Of a DNA stretch of 64,000 bases, positions 1 through 7,768 are shown one piece after another (position 1 is the stretch's first letter; every line of letters begins with the position of its first letter). Where the stretch lies: positions 62,001 to 126,000 of the forward strand of contig NZ_PQSQ01000007.1 in NCBI RefSeq assembly GCF_002920575.1. Reading direction: 5' to 3'. The stretch comes from Streptomyces sp. Ru73 (GTDB taxonomy: Bacteria > Actinomycetota > Actinomycetes > Streptomycetales > Streptomycetaceae). The position numbers and the translations under genes were made by a program. The notes under the pieces were generated by a model, which was given only the letters and a program-made list of their open reading frames with translations, did no database searches and was not told where the DNA came from.

Positions 1-39
1 GCGGTCGAGCAGCTGCAGGGGGCTGCCCGCCAGGCGTGA
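1..39 (+). CDS. C-terminal tail of an upstream gene (partial)
   Basis: The first 39 bases read in frame 1 as AVEQLQGAARQA followed by TGA. This looks like a helical C-terminus of a gene that starts left of the window. A strong hairpin follows 33 bases later, as expected for a gene end. Twelve residues are too few to name a family. Confidence 0.4.
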   Translation, partial: AVEQLQGAARQA

Positions 40-71
40 CGTGCGGGCATGCGGAACGGCGCCCGCGGCGG

Positions 72-97
72 GGCGCACCCTGACGTACGGGTGCGCC
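72..97 (+). terminator. Intrinsic-terminator-like hairpin
   Basis: GGCGCACCC (72-80) pairs perfectly with GGGTGCGCC (89-97) around an 8-base loop. It lies between the gene ending at 39 and the convergent SnoaL gene ending at 138, so it can serve both. There is no U-tract, as is usual in Streptomyces. Confidence 0.6.
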
Positions 98-137
98 GGG
101 CCGGGCGGGCGCCGGGGAAAACGTCGCGTTGCCGTCC

Positions 138-524
138 TCAGACGAAGAACGCGTTCATGCCGGTGACGTCGGACAGATAGGTCTCGATGCCGGCGATCCT
201 GCCGTCGCGCAGCCGGCAGACCGTGGACAGGTGCTCGTCCAGCCGGAGCTCGCCGCGACGGGCCGTGTTGTGCAGGGAAAGGGCCATGTTCTCGCGGCTG
301 ACCAGGATGTGCAGCAGCTCGAAGCGCAGCCCGTAGGACGCGATCTTCTTCGCCCGCTCCACGATCGCGTCGGCGCCCACCGCCGTACCGGAGATGGTGT
401 TGTCGCCGGGGAGCGTCCACGTGGCGTCGTCCGTGAGCAGCGTCCGGATGCCGTCCCAGTCACCTGCGGTGAGGTAACCGTGGAACTCCTTGCCGAGCTG
501 GTGGGCGGCTTCGTACTGGGACAT
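138..524 (-). CDS. SnoaL-like (NTF2 fold) protein
   Basis: A 128-residue protein of the SnoaL/NTF2-like superfamily, small cone-shaped alpha+beta barrels that act as cyclases, isomerases or ligand-binding proteins. The pattern is typical: an N-terminal helix (QYEAAHQLGKEFHGYL), an LLTDDATWTLPG strand, and the end CRLRDGRIAGIETYLSDV. The ATG at 524 is chosen because GGAGG lies about 6 bases upstream. An in-frame ATG at 572 would fall inside the shared promoter region. It is divergent from the TetR gene at 623 with 98 bp between, so it is probably that repressor's target. The substrate cannot be read. Confidence 0.75.
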   Translation of the reverse strand: MSQYEAAHQLGKEFHGYLTAGDWDGIRTLLTDDATWTLPGDNTISGTAVGADAIVERAKKIASYGLRFELLHILVSRENMALSLHNTARRGELRLDEHLSTVCRLRDGRIAGIETYLSDVTGMNAFFV

Positions 525-560
525 GGGAACCTCCATGAGAGCCCTAAAAGCATTGGTCTG

Positions 561-614
561 TGCTTTAAGCAACTTAGGCGGAGCGATCGCTAAAGCGCAA
601 CTCTTTGCTTTAAG
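561..614. promoter_or_regulatory. Probable TetR operator in the divergent promoter
   Basis: The direct repeat TGCTTTAAG occurs at 561-569 and 606-614. Between them lies an imperfect dyad, CTTAGGCG...CGCTAAAG (about 573-595), that contains GCGATCGC. The A/T-rich patch is unusual in this GC-rich DNA and sits between two divergent starts. It is a natural site for the TetR protein encoded next door. Confidence 0.45.
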
Positions 615-622
615 GTGGAGGA

Positions 623-1243
623 ATGCCCGCCAAAAGCAAAGACAGCCGGCCCGGCGGCCGCAGTGCGCGCGTACGTGCCGCCGTGCACCGGGCGACGGTC
701 GACCTGGTGCAGGAAATCGGCGCCGACAAGGTGACCGTCCCCGCGGTGGCGCGCCGCGCCGGTGTCAACCCCAGTTCCGTCTACCGCCGTTGGGGAACGA
801 CGTCCGCCCTCCTGGCGGACGTGGCCGCGCAGCGCAAGGACGAGGCGGCACCGGAACTGCTCGGTGACCTGCGGGCGGACCTGGAGCAGGCGGCGGTGTG
901 GACCCTTACCGATCTGTCCCGCCCCGGCGGCGTGGCGTTCTTCCGCGCCGAAGTGGCACCGGACGTGGACGACCGCCGGGCCGGGCTGCGTGAGTGCCTG
1001 GAGCGGGTGAGCGCGCGCTTTCAGGAGCCGCTGGAGGCCGCTGCGCGGCGGGGGGAGGAGACGCCGTCACTGGAGCGGGTGCTGGACCGCGTGGTCGCTC
1101 CGCTGTACTTCCGGGTGGTCTTCTCGATCCCGGAGACGGACGAGGGGTACGCGCGGGGGCTCGTCGCCGAACTGTGCGAGCTGGGGAGTGCCGGCGATGG
1201 GGGAGACGGCACGCCGCCGAGCCCGGGGCAGCCTCTCCGCTAG
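623..1243 (+). CDS. TetR/AcrR family regulator
   Basis: A 206-residue TetR-type repressor. The N-terminal helix-turn-helix is clear (residues about 15-60: VRAAVHRATVDLVQEIGADKVTVPAVARRAGVNPSSVYRRWG). The C-terminal half is the variable ligand-binding and dimerisation domain, with a conserved PLYFRVVFS-like helix near residue 155. The start is fixed by GGTGGAGG just upstream of the ATG. It is divergent from the SnoaL gene, which it probably controls, and a 10-bp-stem hairpin ends the transcript. The ligand is unknown. Confidence 0.85.
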   Translation: MPAKSKDSRPGGRSARVRAAVHRATVDLVQEIGADKVTVPAVARRAGVNPSSVYRRWGTTSALLADVAAQRKDEAAPELLGDLRADLEQAAVWTLTDLSRPGGVAFFRAEVAPDVDDRRAGLRECLERVSARFQEPLEAAARRGEETPSLERVLDRVVAPLYFRVVFSIPETDEGYARGLVAELCELGSAGDGGDGTPPSPGQPLR

Positions 1244-1278
1244 CCGGGGCCACTGGCGCCGGCCGAGTGGATCAGTTG

Positions 1279-1307
1279 GTGCTGCCGGGCGGTTCGGCCG
1301 GCAGCAC
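1279..1307. terminator. Bidirectional terminator hairpin
   Basis: GTGCTGCCGG (1279-1288) pairs perfectly with CCGGCAGCAC (1298-1307) around a 9-base loop. It lies between the convergent ends of the TetR gene (1243) and the small membrane protein gene (1348). Confidence 0.65.
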
Positions 1308-1347
1308 TGTGGGTTCAGCTGAGTTTTCCGCCTGTGGAAAGTCCGCC

Positions 1348-1578
1348 TCACGCAGCATCGGACTGCTGAGTGTGCTCGGTACCGGAGCGGTCTGTGCGCC
1401 GTCCGGTACGTCGGCCGTCCGCCGCGTCGTTGCTGTGCACCAACTCCAGGTGTCGGCCCCGTGCCTGACGGGCCGTCGGTGACTGGCCGAGAAGCCAGTC
1501 CTCCAGGCGATCCGTCGTATACAGCAGCACTACCAAGACCGGCAGGAGCGAAATGGCGATAGCGATCACCACGGTCAT
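1348..1578 (-). CDS. Small single-pass membrane protein
   Basis: A 76-residue protein with one N-terminal membrane segment (VVIAIAISLLPVLVVLLY, residues 3-20) and a hydrophilic, Arg- and Thr-rich tail. I do not recognise a named family. The short N-terminal anchor with a polar cytoplasmic tail is common among small Streptomyces membrane proteins. A GAGGGGAG stretch lies directly upstream of the ATG. It stands alone, convergent with the TetR gene. Confidence 0.55.
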   Translation of the reverse strand: MTVVIAIAISLLPVLVVLLYTTDRLEDWLLGQSPTARQARGRHLELVHSNDAADGRRTGRRTDRSGTEHTQQSDAA

Positions 1579-1700
1579 CTCCCCTCTGTCACCAAAGGAT
1601 CGGGTTGCCGCCCTGGTGGGGATTACCGGTTGCCGCGCGTGAAGGTTCGGTAACTATTTGCAGGCTTCGGCCACTTTCGTCCGCCGTCGTCCCGCCGCTG

Positions 1701-1802
1701 TCACTCGCCGAGCGCCTCGGCCATGGCGTCGAGATCGGCGAGCCGGGCCGCCAGGCGGTCCTCCGGGAGAGCGCTGATCACGCGTTCCTCGATGGCGAGC
1801 GC
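1701..1802 (-). pseudogene. Possible 3' remnant of a regulator-like gene
   Basis: The 431 bases between 1579 and 2009 hold no intact gene. On the minus strand, 1701-1802 reads LAIEERVISALPEDRLAARLADLDAMAEALGE before a stop. This looks like the C-terminal helix of a small helix-turn-helix regulator of MarR type, but upstream the frame decays into Arg/Pro-rich nonsense. It may be a decayed gene end or chance; confidence is low. Confidence 0.2.
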
Positions 1803-2009
1803 ACCGCACGGCCGCCCTGCCCGGACGCCGGCCGCTCCCCGTCGCGTGCGGCGGCCGGCACGCGGGCGGCATCGCGTCGACTCGCAGGACGGCCGGTTCG
1901 CGCCGCCGCGCCGGGCCCGTGGCGGCGGCATACTGCGGGTGCTCTGCCATCCGGTCCGCTCACGCACCTCCCACGACTGCCCCCGACGGCACGCGACTGG
2001 AGGAAGACC

Positions 2010-3548
2010 ATGCCCGGAGCCACCTCTTGCGTCACGCGTCGTACCCTGCTCCGAGCCGCCACGGTGTCCGCGGCGACGGCGGCGGCCGTCCCGGTGCTCG
2101 GACCGTCGACGCCGGCCACCCCGGCGCCGCCCCGGCCCCGGCCCGCGGCCGCCCCCGGACGCACCGACCCGCTGTTCCGGGAGCTGGACAAGAAGATCAG
2201 GGCGGGCATGGCCGCGTACGGCATCCCCGGAGCGGCGGTGGGCGTGCTGTACCGGGGCACGGAGTACGTCAAGGGGTACGGGGTGACCAACGTCGACTAC
2301 CCGGTGCCGGTCGACGGCGACACCGTGTTCCGCATCGGCTCCACGACGAAGACGTTCACCGGCACCACCGTGATGCGGCTGGTGGAAGGCGGCCGGCTCG
2401 CGCTGGACGCGCCAGTGCGCCGCTACCTGCCGGAATTCCGCACCGCCGAACCGTCCGTGGCATCCCGGGTCACCCTGCGCCAGGTGCTCAACCACACGGC
2501 GGGCTGGCTGGGCGACGACTACCAGGACACCGGCGCGGGGGACGACGCGGCAGCGCAGTACGTGGCGGGCATGGTACGCCTCCCTCAACTTTCCCCGCCC
2601 GGCGCGGTGTTCGCCTACAACAACGCCGCGGTGGAGCTGGCCGGCCGGGTCGTCGAGAGGGTCACCGGCGGGCCGTACGAGTCGGCGGTGCGCGACCTGC
2701 TCATCGACCCGCTGGGGATGACCCACAGCCGGTACTTCGTGAACGAGGTCATCGGGCTGAACGTGGCCGCTTCCCACCGCGTGGCGGACGGCAAGCCGGT
2801 GGTCGCCCCGTCGGACTTCGCCCTCCCGCGGAGTCTCGCCGCCGCCGGCGGCCTGATCTCCAGCGCCCGCGACCAGCTGCGCTGGGCCCGCTTCCACCTC
2901 GGCGACGGCACCGTACCCGGCAGCCGCACCCGGCTCCTCACCCGCCGGTCCCTCGTGGCGATGCGCGCGCACCCCGGGCCGGGCGGCACGCTGTACGTCG
3001 AGATCGACGGCGTGGGCGTCACCTGGATGCTGCGGCCGAGCGCACAGGGCGTCCGCATCGTGCAACACGGCGGGGACACACCCGGCCAGCACTCCGGCTT
3101 CCTGCTGGTGCCCGACCGCGGCTTCGCCTTCACCCTGCTCACCAACTCCGAGGGCGGCGCCCGCCTGGTGCTCGACCTCTTCGCCGACGACTGGGCGCTG
3201 CGCCGCTTCGCCGGCCTCAGCAACCTTCCGGCCCGCCCGCATGCGCTGTCCCGGCGGGAGCTGGCCCGGTACGAGGGCCGCTACACCCGGCAGGAGGTCG
3301 ACGAGGCAGGTCAGTTGGTCACCCTCGAACAGGAGGAAGTCTTCGCCGAGAAGGGCGGGCTCGTGGCCACGGTCGAGGCCAAGCCCGTGGGCCGGCTGGC
3401 GTTCTACCGTCCCGACCACGCGCTCGCCCTGACTCCGGACGGCGAGGACACCCACACCCGGGTCGACTTCGTGCGCGGCGCGGGCGGACGTGTCGAATGG
3501 CTGCGCTCCGGCGGCCGCCTGTCACGCCGCGAGATGGCGGGCAAGTAG
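2010..3548 (+). CDS. Class C beta-lactamase-family serine hydrolase, Tat-exported
   Basis: A 512-residue secreted serine hydrolase (PF00144; AmpC, D-aminopeptidase and esterase relatives). The N-terminus has a twin-arginine signal (RRTLLRAATVSAATAAAVPVLG) and a Pro/Ala-rich spacer. Active-site motifs are present: S-T-T-K at about residues 111-114 (nucleophile Ser111), Y-N-N at about 203, and H-G-G at about 353. The last 110 residues form an extra beta-rich domain of the type often appended to esterase and peptidase members. The ATG at 2010 is chosen because GGAGGAAG precedes it; the frame is open for 135 codons upstream but carries no plausible protein. Beta-lactam resistance cannot be concluded, since most Streptomyces members are peptidases or esterases. 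Confidence 0.85.
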   Translation: MPGATSCVTRRTLLRAATVSAATAAAVPVLGPSTPATPAPPRPRPAAAPGRTDPLFRELDKKIRAGMAAYGIPGAAVGVLYRGTEYVKGYGVTNVDYPVPVDGDTVFRIGSTTKTFTGTTVMRLVEGGRLALDAPVRRYLPEFRTAEPSVASRVTLRQVLNHTAGWLGDDYQDTGAGDDAAAQYVAGMVRLPQLSPPGAVFAYNNAAVELAGRVVERVTGGPYESAVRDLLIDPLGMTHSRYFVNEVIGLNVAASHRVADGKPVVAPSDFALPRSLAAAGGLISSARDQLRWARFHLGDGTVPGSRTRLLTRRSLVAMRAHPGPGGTLYVEIDGVGVTWMLRPSAQGVRIVQHGGDTPGQHSGFLLVPDRGFAFTLLTNSEGGARLVLDLFADDWALRRFAGLSNLPARPHALSRRELARYEGRYTRQEVDEAGQLVTLEQEEVFAEKGGLVATVEAKPVGRLAFYRPDHALALTPDGEDTHTRVDFVRGAGGRVEWLRSGGRLSRREMAGK

Positions 3549-3571
3549 CCTCCGGGGCCTGCGCAGGAGGC
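3548..3571. terminator. Weak hairpin between convergent genes
   Basis: GCCTCC (3548-3553) can pair with GGAGGC (3566-3571), with TGCGCA within the loop. It occupies the 28-base gap between the convergent beta-lactamase and Nudix genes. Confidence 0.3.
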
Positions 3572-3576
3572 GCCAA

Positions 3577-4029
3577 CTAGTCCGGCAGTGTGGTCAGTAC
3601 GTCGCGCAGCCAGGGGACTTGGCCGTCGAAGCGGGGTACGGACTGCGGGCGCACCCAGCGGTATGCGTCGTGCTCCCGGTTCAGCCGCAGTTTCCTGCGT
3701 GTGGTCTCGGCGTGGAAGGTGTGCACCTGCCAGTGGCCGCCGTGGGCGTCGGCCGGCTCCAGGACCGGTCCGGCGCGGAAGCCGGTGAGGTCGGCGGCCG
3801 TGAGCCCGGTCTCCTCGTACAGCTCCAGCAGCGCCTGGGCGTGTGCGCTGCCGTCGGCGTCGAGGAAGCCGGTGACGCAGTGCCACAGGCCCGCGTCGTG
3901 TCCGACGTGGCGGCTGCGCTTGAACAGGCCGACGCGCCCGCGCCAGGAGAGGACCACCGCCACCACGGTGCGGGGGAGCGGGGACGCCTGCGCGCGGAGG
4001 GCCGGACTGGGGGCGTACACGTCGCTCAT
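3577..4029 (-). CDS. Nudix-fold protein with a degenerate Nudix box
   Basis: A 150-residue Nudix-superfamily protein. The box region GFLDADGSAHAQALLELYEE keeps the first Gly and the Glu-Glu pair of the GX5EX7REUXEEXGU signature. The first Glu is Gly and the Arg of REU is Leu, so metal-dependent hydrolase activity may be weak or altered. The ATG at 4029 is supported by GAGGAAG; a longer frame to 4143 has no ribosome-binding site. It is followed downstream by nothing on its strand and stands apart from the GntR gene by 113 bp. Confidence 0.7.
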   Translation of the reverse strand: MSDVYAPSPALRAQASPLPRTVVAVVLSWRGRVGLFKRSRHVGHDAGLWHCVTGFLDADGSAHAQALLELYEETGLTAADLTGFRAGPVLEPADAHGGHWQVHTFHAETTRRKLRLNREHDAYRWVRPQSVPRFDGQVPWLRDVLTTLPD

Positions 4030-4142
4030 GGTCTTCCTCACGGTCCTGTCGTCCTGTCCTGGGGTGGTTCCGGCCGGGACGCGGCCGGCTGCCGAACACC
4101 TCCCGGCCGGCCCCGACCGCGTCCCGGCCACCTGGGGCCGCA

Positions 4143-4838
4143 TCAGGCGGAGAGTGTCTTCTCGTGCCGGCTGGTGGGGAGGCCCGCCAGCAAGGCGCGC
4201 CGGCTGGCCCGCACGTGCTCGCGCATGACGTGTTCGACGCTGTCGGCGTCCTTCTCGAGGATCAGCTCCAGGACGAGATGGTGCTCGCGGTCCGATTCCA
4301 GGGCGCGCCCCGGCTGGCTCAACGACGTCTTGACCAGCCGGCCGTAGGCCAATTGGTTCATCAGCATCCGGTAGTGGCCCTCCAGCTTGCTGTTGTCGGC
4401 GCCGGTGATGAGCACGTCATGGAATTCCTGGACCAGTTCGGCGTGCCGCTTCCGGTCGCCCCGCGCCACCGCCTCGTCGGCCTCGCGCAGGTTCCGTTCG
4501 AGCAGGCCGATCTCCGCCACGCGGCCGCGCTTCGCGAGGAGTCGCGCGGCCGCCCCCTCGATGAGCTCCTTCATCTCGAAGAGCTCGGTGATCTCACGGC
4601 GGGACGGGGTGGTGACGAAGGTGCCGACGCGCGGCCGGATCTCGACCAGCCCCTCGGCCGCGAGCTGCTTGAGGGCCTCGCGGGCCGGTGTACGGCTGAC
4701 TCCGAACTCCTCCGCGAGGGCGAGCTCGGAGAGCGGTGCGCCGGGTTCGATGTCACCCTCGATGATGCGGCGCCGCATCTCAGCGGTGACCGTGACCTGC
4801 ATCGACCCGTTGCGCGAGCCGCTCGTGCTGAGATTCAC
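4143..4838 (-). CDS. GntR/FCD-family repressor (copy 1)
   Basis: A 231-residue GntR regulator of the FadR/FCD type. The winged helix is at about residues 15-80 (ALAEEFGVSRTPAREALKQL), followed by an all-helical FCD ligand domain with the usual Asp and His metal-ligand positions (ELVQEFHDVL; SDREHHLVL). The GTG at 4838 lines up with the start of its sister at 10788-11477 and has AGGAAGG about 10 bases upstream; ATG 4802 is an alternative. It is the last gene of an operon with a SnoaL protein and flavin reductase, driven by an operator-bearing promoter at 5979-6024. Together with its sister it probably binds the shared operator. The effector is probably a small organic acid from the pathway (inference). 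Confidence 0.88.
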   Translation of the reverse strand: MNLSTSGSRNGSMQVTVTAEMRRRIIEGDIEPGAPLSELALAEEFGVSRTPAREALKQLAAEGLVEIRPRVGTFVTTPSRREITELFEMKELIEGAAARLLAKRGRVAEIGLLERNLREADEAVARGDRKRHAELVQEFHDVLITGADNSKLEGHYRMLMNQLAYGRLVKTSLSQPGRALESDREHHLVLELILEKDADSVEHVMREHVRASRRALLAGLPTSRHEKTLSA

Positions 4839-4879
4839 CGGCTGCCGGCCTTCCTCTCGTCCCTGCCGTCGCCCGCCGG

Positions 4880-5383
4880 TCATCCCAGCGGTGCGAGGGC
4901 GCCGCCGTCGAAGAACTTGCCCGAGGCGTAGACCATCGGGGGGTTCTCGGTGACCGCGGCATGGACGACCCGGCAGATGAAGACGGTGTGCGTGCTGGCC
5001 TGCAGCCGCTCGCGGATCTCGACCTCCATCTGCGCGCTGCTGCGGGCGATCAGCGGGCTTCCGTACGGCCCCGGCTCCCACTCCAGGTCGGCGAACTTGT
5101 CGTCGGACTTCCTCGCGAAGGTGGTGACGACGTCGAGCTGGTCCGTGGAGAGGATGTTGATCGCCAGGTGGTCGGCCCGGAAGAGGCAGTCGTGCGTGGA
5201 CGAGGTGTGCTGGACGCACACCATCACCGTGGCGGGATCGAGCGAGATGCTGGAGAACGCATTGACGGCCAGCCCCTTGGGGGTGCCCGCGTCCCTCGTG
5301 GTGACGACCGTGACGCCGGTGATGAACTGCCGGTTGACCTGCTTCATCAGGTCCATGTCGGGCTGTGCGGAAAGCGCGGGCAT
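4880..5383 (-). CDS. Flavin reductase component of a two-component monooxygenase
   Basis: A 167-residue flavin reductase-like protein (PF01613; HpaC/RutF type). It would reduce FMN or FAD with NAD(P)H and hand the reduced flavin to a partner oxygenase. Family landmarks are FITGVTVVTTRDAGTPKGLAVNAFSSISLDPATVMVC near the N-terminus and the central FRADHLAINIL. The start is placed at 5383 because GAGGAG lies about 8 bases upstream of that ATG; the ATG at 5401 has no such site. It is 27 bp downstream of the SnoaL gene and just ahead of gntR copy 1. The obvious partner is the LLM monooxygenase at 9535, transcribed from the divergent operon. Confidence 0.88.
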   Translation of the reverse strand: MPALSAQPDMDLMKQVNRQFITGVTVVTTRDAGTPKGLAVNAFSSISLDPATVMVCVQHTSSTHDCLFRADHLAINILSTDQLDVVTTFARKSDDKFADLEWEPGPYGSPLIARSSAQMEVEIRERLQASTHTVFICRVVHAAVTENPPMVYASGKFFDGGALAPLG

Positions 5384-5410
5384 AACACTGCTCCTCGTCA
5401 TGGTGATCGT

Positions 5411-5836
5411 TCAGTCCTGTCCCACCCGGATGATCCCCAGCGCCGAGAGCAGCGCCCGGGGGTCCCACGTCACGAACTCCTCGGCGACGGTGTCGCCCTC
5501 GAAGCGGGCGAAGGTGGCGCCGCCCACCTCGACCCGCCGCTGGGTGGCCGGAACGCCGAGGAGGGAGTTCTCGTGGGTTCCGTTGCTGTGCCAGCGGATC
5601 GCCGCCCGGTCACCGTCGACCACGATGTCGTCGATGGTGGTGACCAGGTCGGGAAAGGCCGAGCGGGTGGCGAGGACGGAGGTCTTGAAGGCGCTCAGGT
5701 CCTGCGGGTCCCCCTCCGCGCTGTGCCGCCGGTAGTCCGGGCTGAGCAGCTGGTCGAGCGCGTCGACGTCCCCCTGGCCCCAGGCAGCGGCCCATACCTG
5801 CTCGATGAGCGTGCGACGCGCTTCAGTGGTCGACAT
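5411..5836 (-). CDS. SnoaL-like polyketide cyclase / ester cyclase family protein
   Basis: A 141-residue SnoaL-like protein. Recognisable features are AWGQGDVDALDQLLSPDYRRH, FPDLVTTIDDIVVDGDRAAIRWHSNGTHE and the strand FARFEGDTVAEEFVTWD. The ATG at 5836 has AAGGAG upstream. The frame stays open to another ATG at 5986, which lies at the predicted transcription start, so a longer leaderless form is formally possible. It is the first gene of the operon with flavin reductase and gntR. Its pathway role may be ring opening, isomerisation or ligand binding; this is inference. Confidence 0.8.
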   Translation of the reverse strand: MSTTEARRTLIEQVWAAAWGQGDVDALDQLLSPDYRRHSAEGDPQDLSAFKTSVLATRSAFPDLVTTIDDIVVDGDRAAIRWHSNGTHENSLLGVPATQRRVEVGGATFARFEGDTVAEEFVTWDPRALLSALGIIRVGQD

Positions 5837-5978
5837 CGTTCGTTCTCCTTTCGGTCTGCGCCCGGCTCTTTCCAGAAGGGGCACCGTCAGGCCGGTGGAG
5901 AGCACGGAGAAAGGCGCGCGTGGTGATACGGGGTGCTGGCAGGTGCAGCCGGCTCCACGGCGGTCCTCGGGCCGCCGG

Positions 5979-6024
5979 TCTGGCATACAAGAAGTAGTAA
6001 GACCGCTGACGAGTTGAGTGTCAA
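5979..6024 (-). promoter_or_regulatory. Promoter P1 with shared operator (site A)
   Basis: Read on the minus strand: -35 TTGACA (6024-6019), an 18-base spacer, -10 TTACTA (6000-5995), then the operator CTTCTTGTATGCCAGA (5994-5979) covering the expected start point. It drives snoaL, flavin reductase and gntR copy 1. The same -10/operator arrangement recurs at four other promoters in this island. Confidence 0.7.
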
Positions 6025-6147
6025 GGGTCCACCGCGAACGGACTGCGTCCCCACCTGCGCAGGCCGGTAAAGAGGCAGGTCAGTTGGTGCACGTGCAGGC
6101 GGGGGAGGGGGCATTGCGACGGCGTGGAGAAATCCCGTGCCTCATCC

Positions 6148-6194
6148 TCTTGACCCATACAAGCGCGATGTCTACGGTCTGTGCCATGCAAGAG
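6148..6194 (+). promoter_or_regulatory. Promoter P2 with two shared operators (sites B and C)
   Basis: -35 TTGACC (6150-6155), a 17-base spacer, -10 TACGGT (6173-6178). Operator B, TCTTGACCCATACAAG (6148-6163), overlaps the -35. Operator C, TCTGTGCCATGCAAGAG (6178-6194), covers the start point. It drives the five-gene operon 6479-10578. About 125 bp separate its -35 from that of the divergent P1. Confidence 0.75.
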
Positions 6195-6482
6195 CGCATC
6201 GCGGATCGTGCCGGCGTACGAGGTGCTTCACCCGTCGTGGTGGCTTCCCCGGACCTTCTGCGGACAGGTGTACGCGCACCGACGCTCCCGAGGCGGAAAC
6301 GGTGCCCGCACCGCTCCGGCACACCGCACACCGGCGACTCGCGCTGCCTCGCACCACCCACCGCCTCCGGCAGCCGTCACCGGCACCGCCCCGCCGACGA
6401 TGCCTCGACCGTCCCGCGCACCGGGACCCGTACGGCCGGCCCCGCCGTCACCGTTGCCCTACTGAAGGAAGTCCTGCCATGA
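6186..6482 (+). other. Possible leaderless leader ORF ahead of the PF06684 gene
   Basis: An ATG exactly 7 bases past the P2 -10 opens a 98-codon frame (MQERIADRAGVRG...). It ends with a TGA overlapping the next gene's ATG (ATGA at 6479-6482). The composition is Arg/Pro/Thr-rich and unlike a folded protein. The roughly 290-base stretch between promoter and gene otherwise holds nothing I recognise; it may simply be a long 5' leader. Confidence 0.25.
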
Positions 6483-7030
6483 ACGTCCGTAAGATCGTGA
6501 CCACCGTCGAGGAGGTCCGCACCGAAGGCGGCCGTGAGGTCACCCCCGCCGCCCGGGTCGCCGTCGTCGCAGCGGTGATCGAGAACCCGTGGGCCGGCCA
6601 GGGATTCGTCGAGGACCTCGCGCCGGGCATCGACGCCACCGCCTCCGACCTCGGCGCGCTGCTGGCCCCCGCGGTCCTGGACGCCCTCGGCGCCCCCGCC
6701 GAGGCGTACGGCAAGGCGGCCATCGTCGGCCTGGACGGCGAGATCGAGCACGGCTCGGCCCTCATCCACACGCTCAAGTTCGGCGACCACTTCCGCAAGG
6801 CCGCCAACGCCACCACCCTGCTGCCCGCCGTCGAGAAGCGCGCGGACGCCGGCACCGTCTTCGACATCCCGCTGAAGCACATCACCGACGCCACCATCCG
6901 GTCCCACCACCAGACCGTCGAGGCCCGGATCGGCGACGCCCCGCGCCCCGGCGAAATCGTCGTCGCGCTCGCCGCCGCCGCGCAGGGCCGCCCCCAGCAG
7001 CGCCTGGCGGCGCTCTCGACCGAACAGTAG
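6479..7030 (+). CDS. PF06684 'amino acid synthesis' family protein (copy 1)
   Basis: A 183-residue member of PF06684 (DUF1185), known structurally as a chorismate-mutase/YjgF-like alpha+beta trimer fold but without a proven reaction. Strongly conserved blocks are NPWAGQGFVEDL, EAYGKAAIVGLDGEIEHGSALIHTLKFGDHFR and KHITDATIRSHHQTVEAR. The ATG has GAAGGAAG upstream. It is the first gene of the P2 operon, followed 6 bp later by an alpha/beta hydrolase. Two further copies lie at 11699 and 12247. By analogy to RutC (a YjgF-fold protein in the Rut pathway), a role on a reactive enamine or amide intermediate is my inference. Confidence 0.88.
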   Translation: MNVRKIVTTVEEVRTEGGREVTPAARVAVVAAVIENPWAGQGFVEDLAPGIDATASDLGALLAPAVLDALGAPAEAYGKAAIVGLDGEIEHGSALIHTLKFGDHFRKAANATTLLPAVEKRADAGTVFDIPLKHITDATIRSHHQTVEARIGDAPRPGEIVVALAAAAQGRPQQRLAALSTEQ

Positions 7031-7036
7031 GCGGCC

Positions 7037-7768
7037 ATGAGCAAGCCGACCGTCGTACTGCTGCACGGTGTCGGGCTCGACCACACCATGTGGGAGCCCG
7101 CCGCCACGCTCCTGGCCGACCGCTTCACCGTGCTCACCCCCGACCTGCCGGGCCACGGCAGCCGCCCGCCGGCGGCCGACGGCGTGACGCTCGCCGACCT
7201 GGCCCGCGGGGTCGCCGGTCAGATCCCGGCGGGCTCGCACCTGGTCGGATTCTCGCTGGGCGCGCTCGTGGCCCAGCACCTGGCGCTGCACCGCCCCGAT
7301 CTGGTGGCCACACTGACCTCGGTCAGCTCGGTGTGCCGGCGGACGCTGGAGGAGCGGGCGGCCGTCCTCGCCCGGCTGCGGTGCGCGCAGGCCGACTTCA
7401 CCGCGAGCACGGAGGCGTCCCTGGAGCGCTGGTACGCCGGCACCGACGTCGACCCCGCCCAGGTCGCCCGCACCGCCGCGACACTGCGGGCCAACGACGT
7501 CTCGTCCTTCCTCAACTGCTACCGCGTCTTCGCCACAGCGGACGCCGAGATCGCACCGCACCTGGACCGGATCACCCGGCCGGCGCTGGCCGTCACCGGG
7601 GAGAACGATCCCGGATCCACTCCCGAGATGACCCACCGGCTCGCCGCGGCGCTGCCCGACTGCCGTGCGGTGGTCATCCCCGCGGCGCGGCACATGCTGC
7701 CCGTCGAGCGCCCCGAGGCCTTCGCCGACTGCCTCACCACCTTCATCGGAGAGTGCGCACATGCCTGA
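7037..7768 (+). CDS. Alpha/beta hydrolase (enol-lactonase / RutD-like)
   Basis: A 243-residue cytoplasmic alpha/beta hydrolase. Visible are the oxyanion loop HGVGLDHTMW (residues about 8-17), the nucleophile elbow GFSLG (Ser about 73), an acid region TGENDPG, and the catalytic His in PAARHMLPVERPE near residue 220. It resembles 3-oxoadipate enol-lactonase and aminoacrylate hydrolase (RutD) relatives in size and lid length. It overlaps the aldehyde dehydrogenase start by 8 bases, so the two are translationally coupled. Expected role: hydrolysis of a lactone, amide or enamine intermediate in the pathway. Confidence 0.88.
   Translation: MSKPTVVLLHGVGLDHTMWEPAATLLADRFTVLTPDLPGHGSRPPAADGVTLADLARGVAGQIPAGSHLVGFSLGALVAQHLALHRPDLVATLTSVSSVCRRTLEERAAVLARLRCAQADFTASTEASLERWYAGTDVDPAQVARTAATLRANDVSSFLNCYRVFATADAEIAPHLDRITRPALAVTGENDPGSTPEMTHRLAAALPDCRAVVIPAARHMLPVERPEAFADCLTTFIGECAHA

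Noticed and set aside
1701-3455. 584-codon minus-strand frame opposite the beta-lactamase gene
   Set aside because: Antisense shadow: His/Arg/Val-rich with no domain pattern, while the plus strand has a signal peptide and all active-site motifs. Only its last 30 codons outside the gene were kept as a possible remnant.
2010-3548. Antibiotic-resistance beta-lactamase
   Set aside because: The family motifs also belong to peptidases and esterases, and the extra C-terminal domain favours those; sequence alone does not justify a resistance call.
6195-6478. Riboswitch in the long leader
   Set aside because: I compared it by eye with TPP, cobalamin, FMN and SAM class signatures and saw none.
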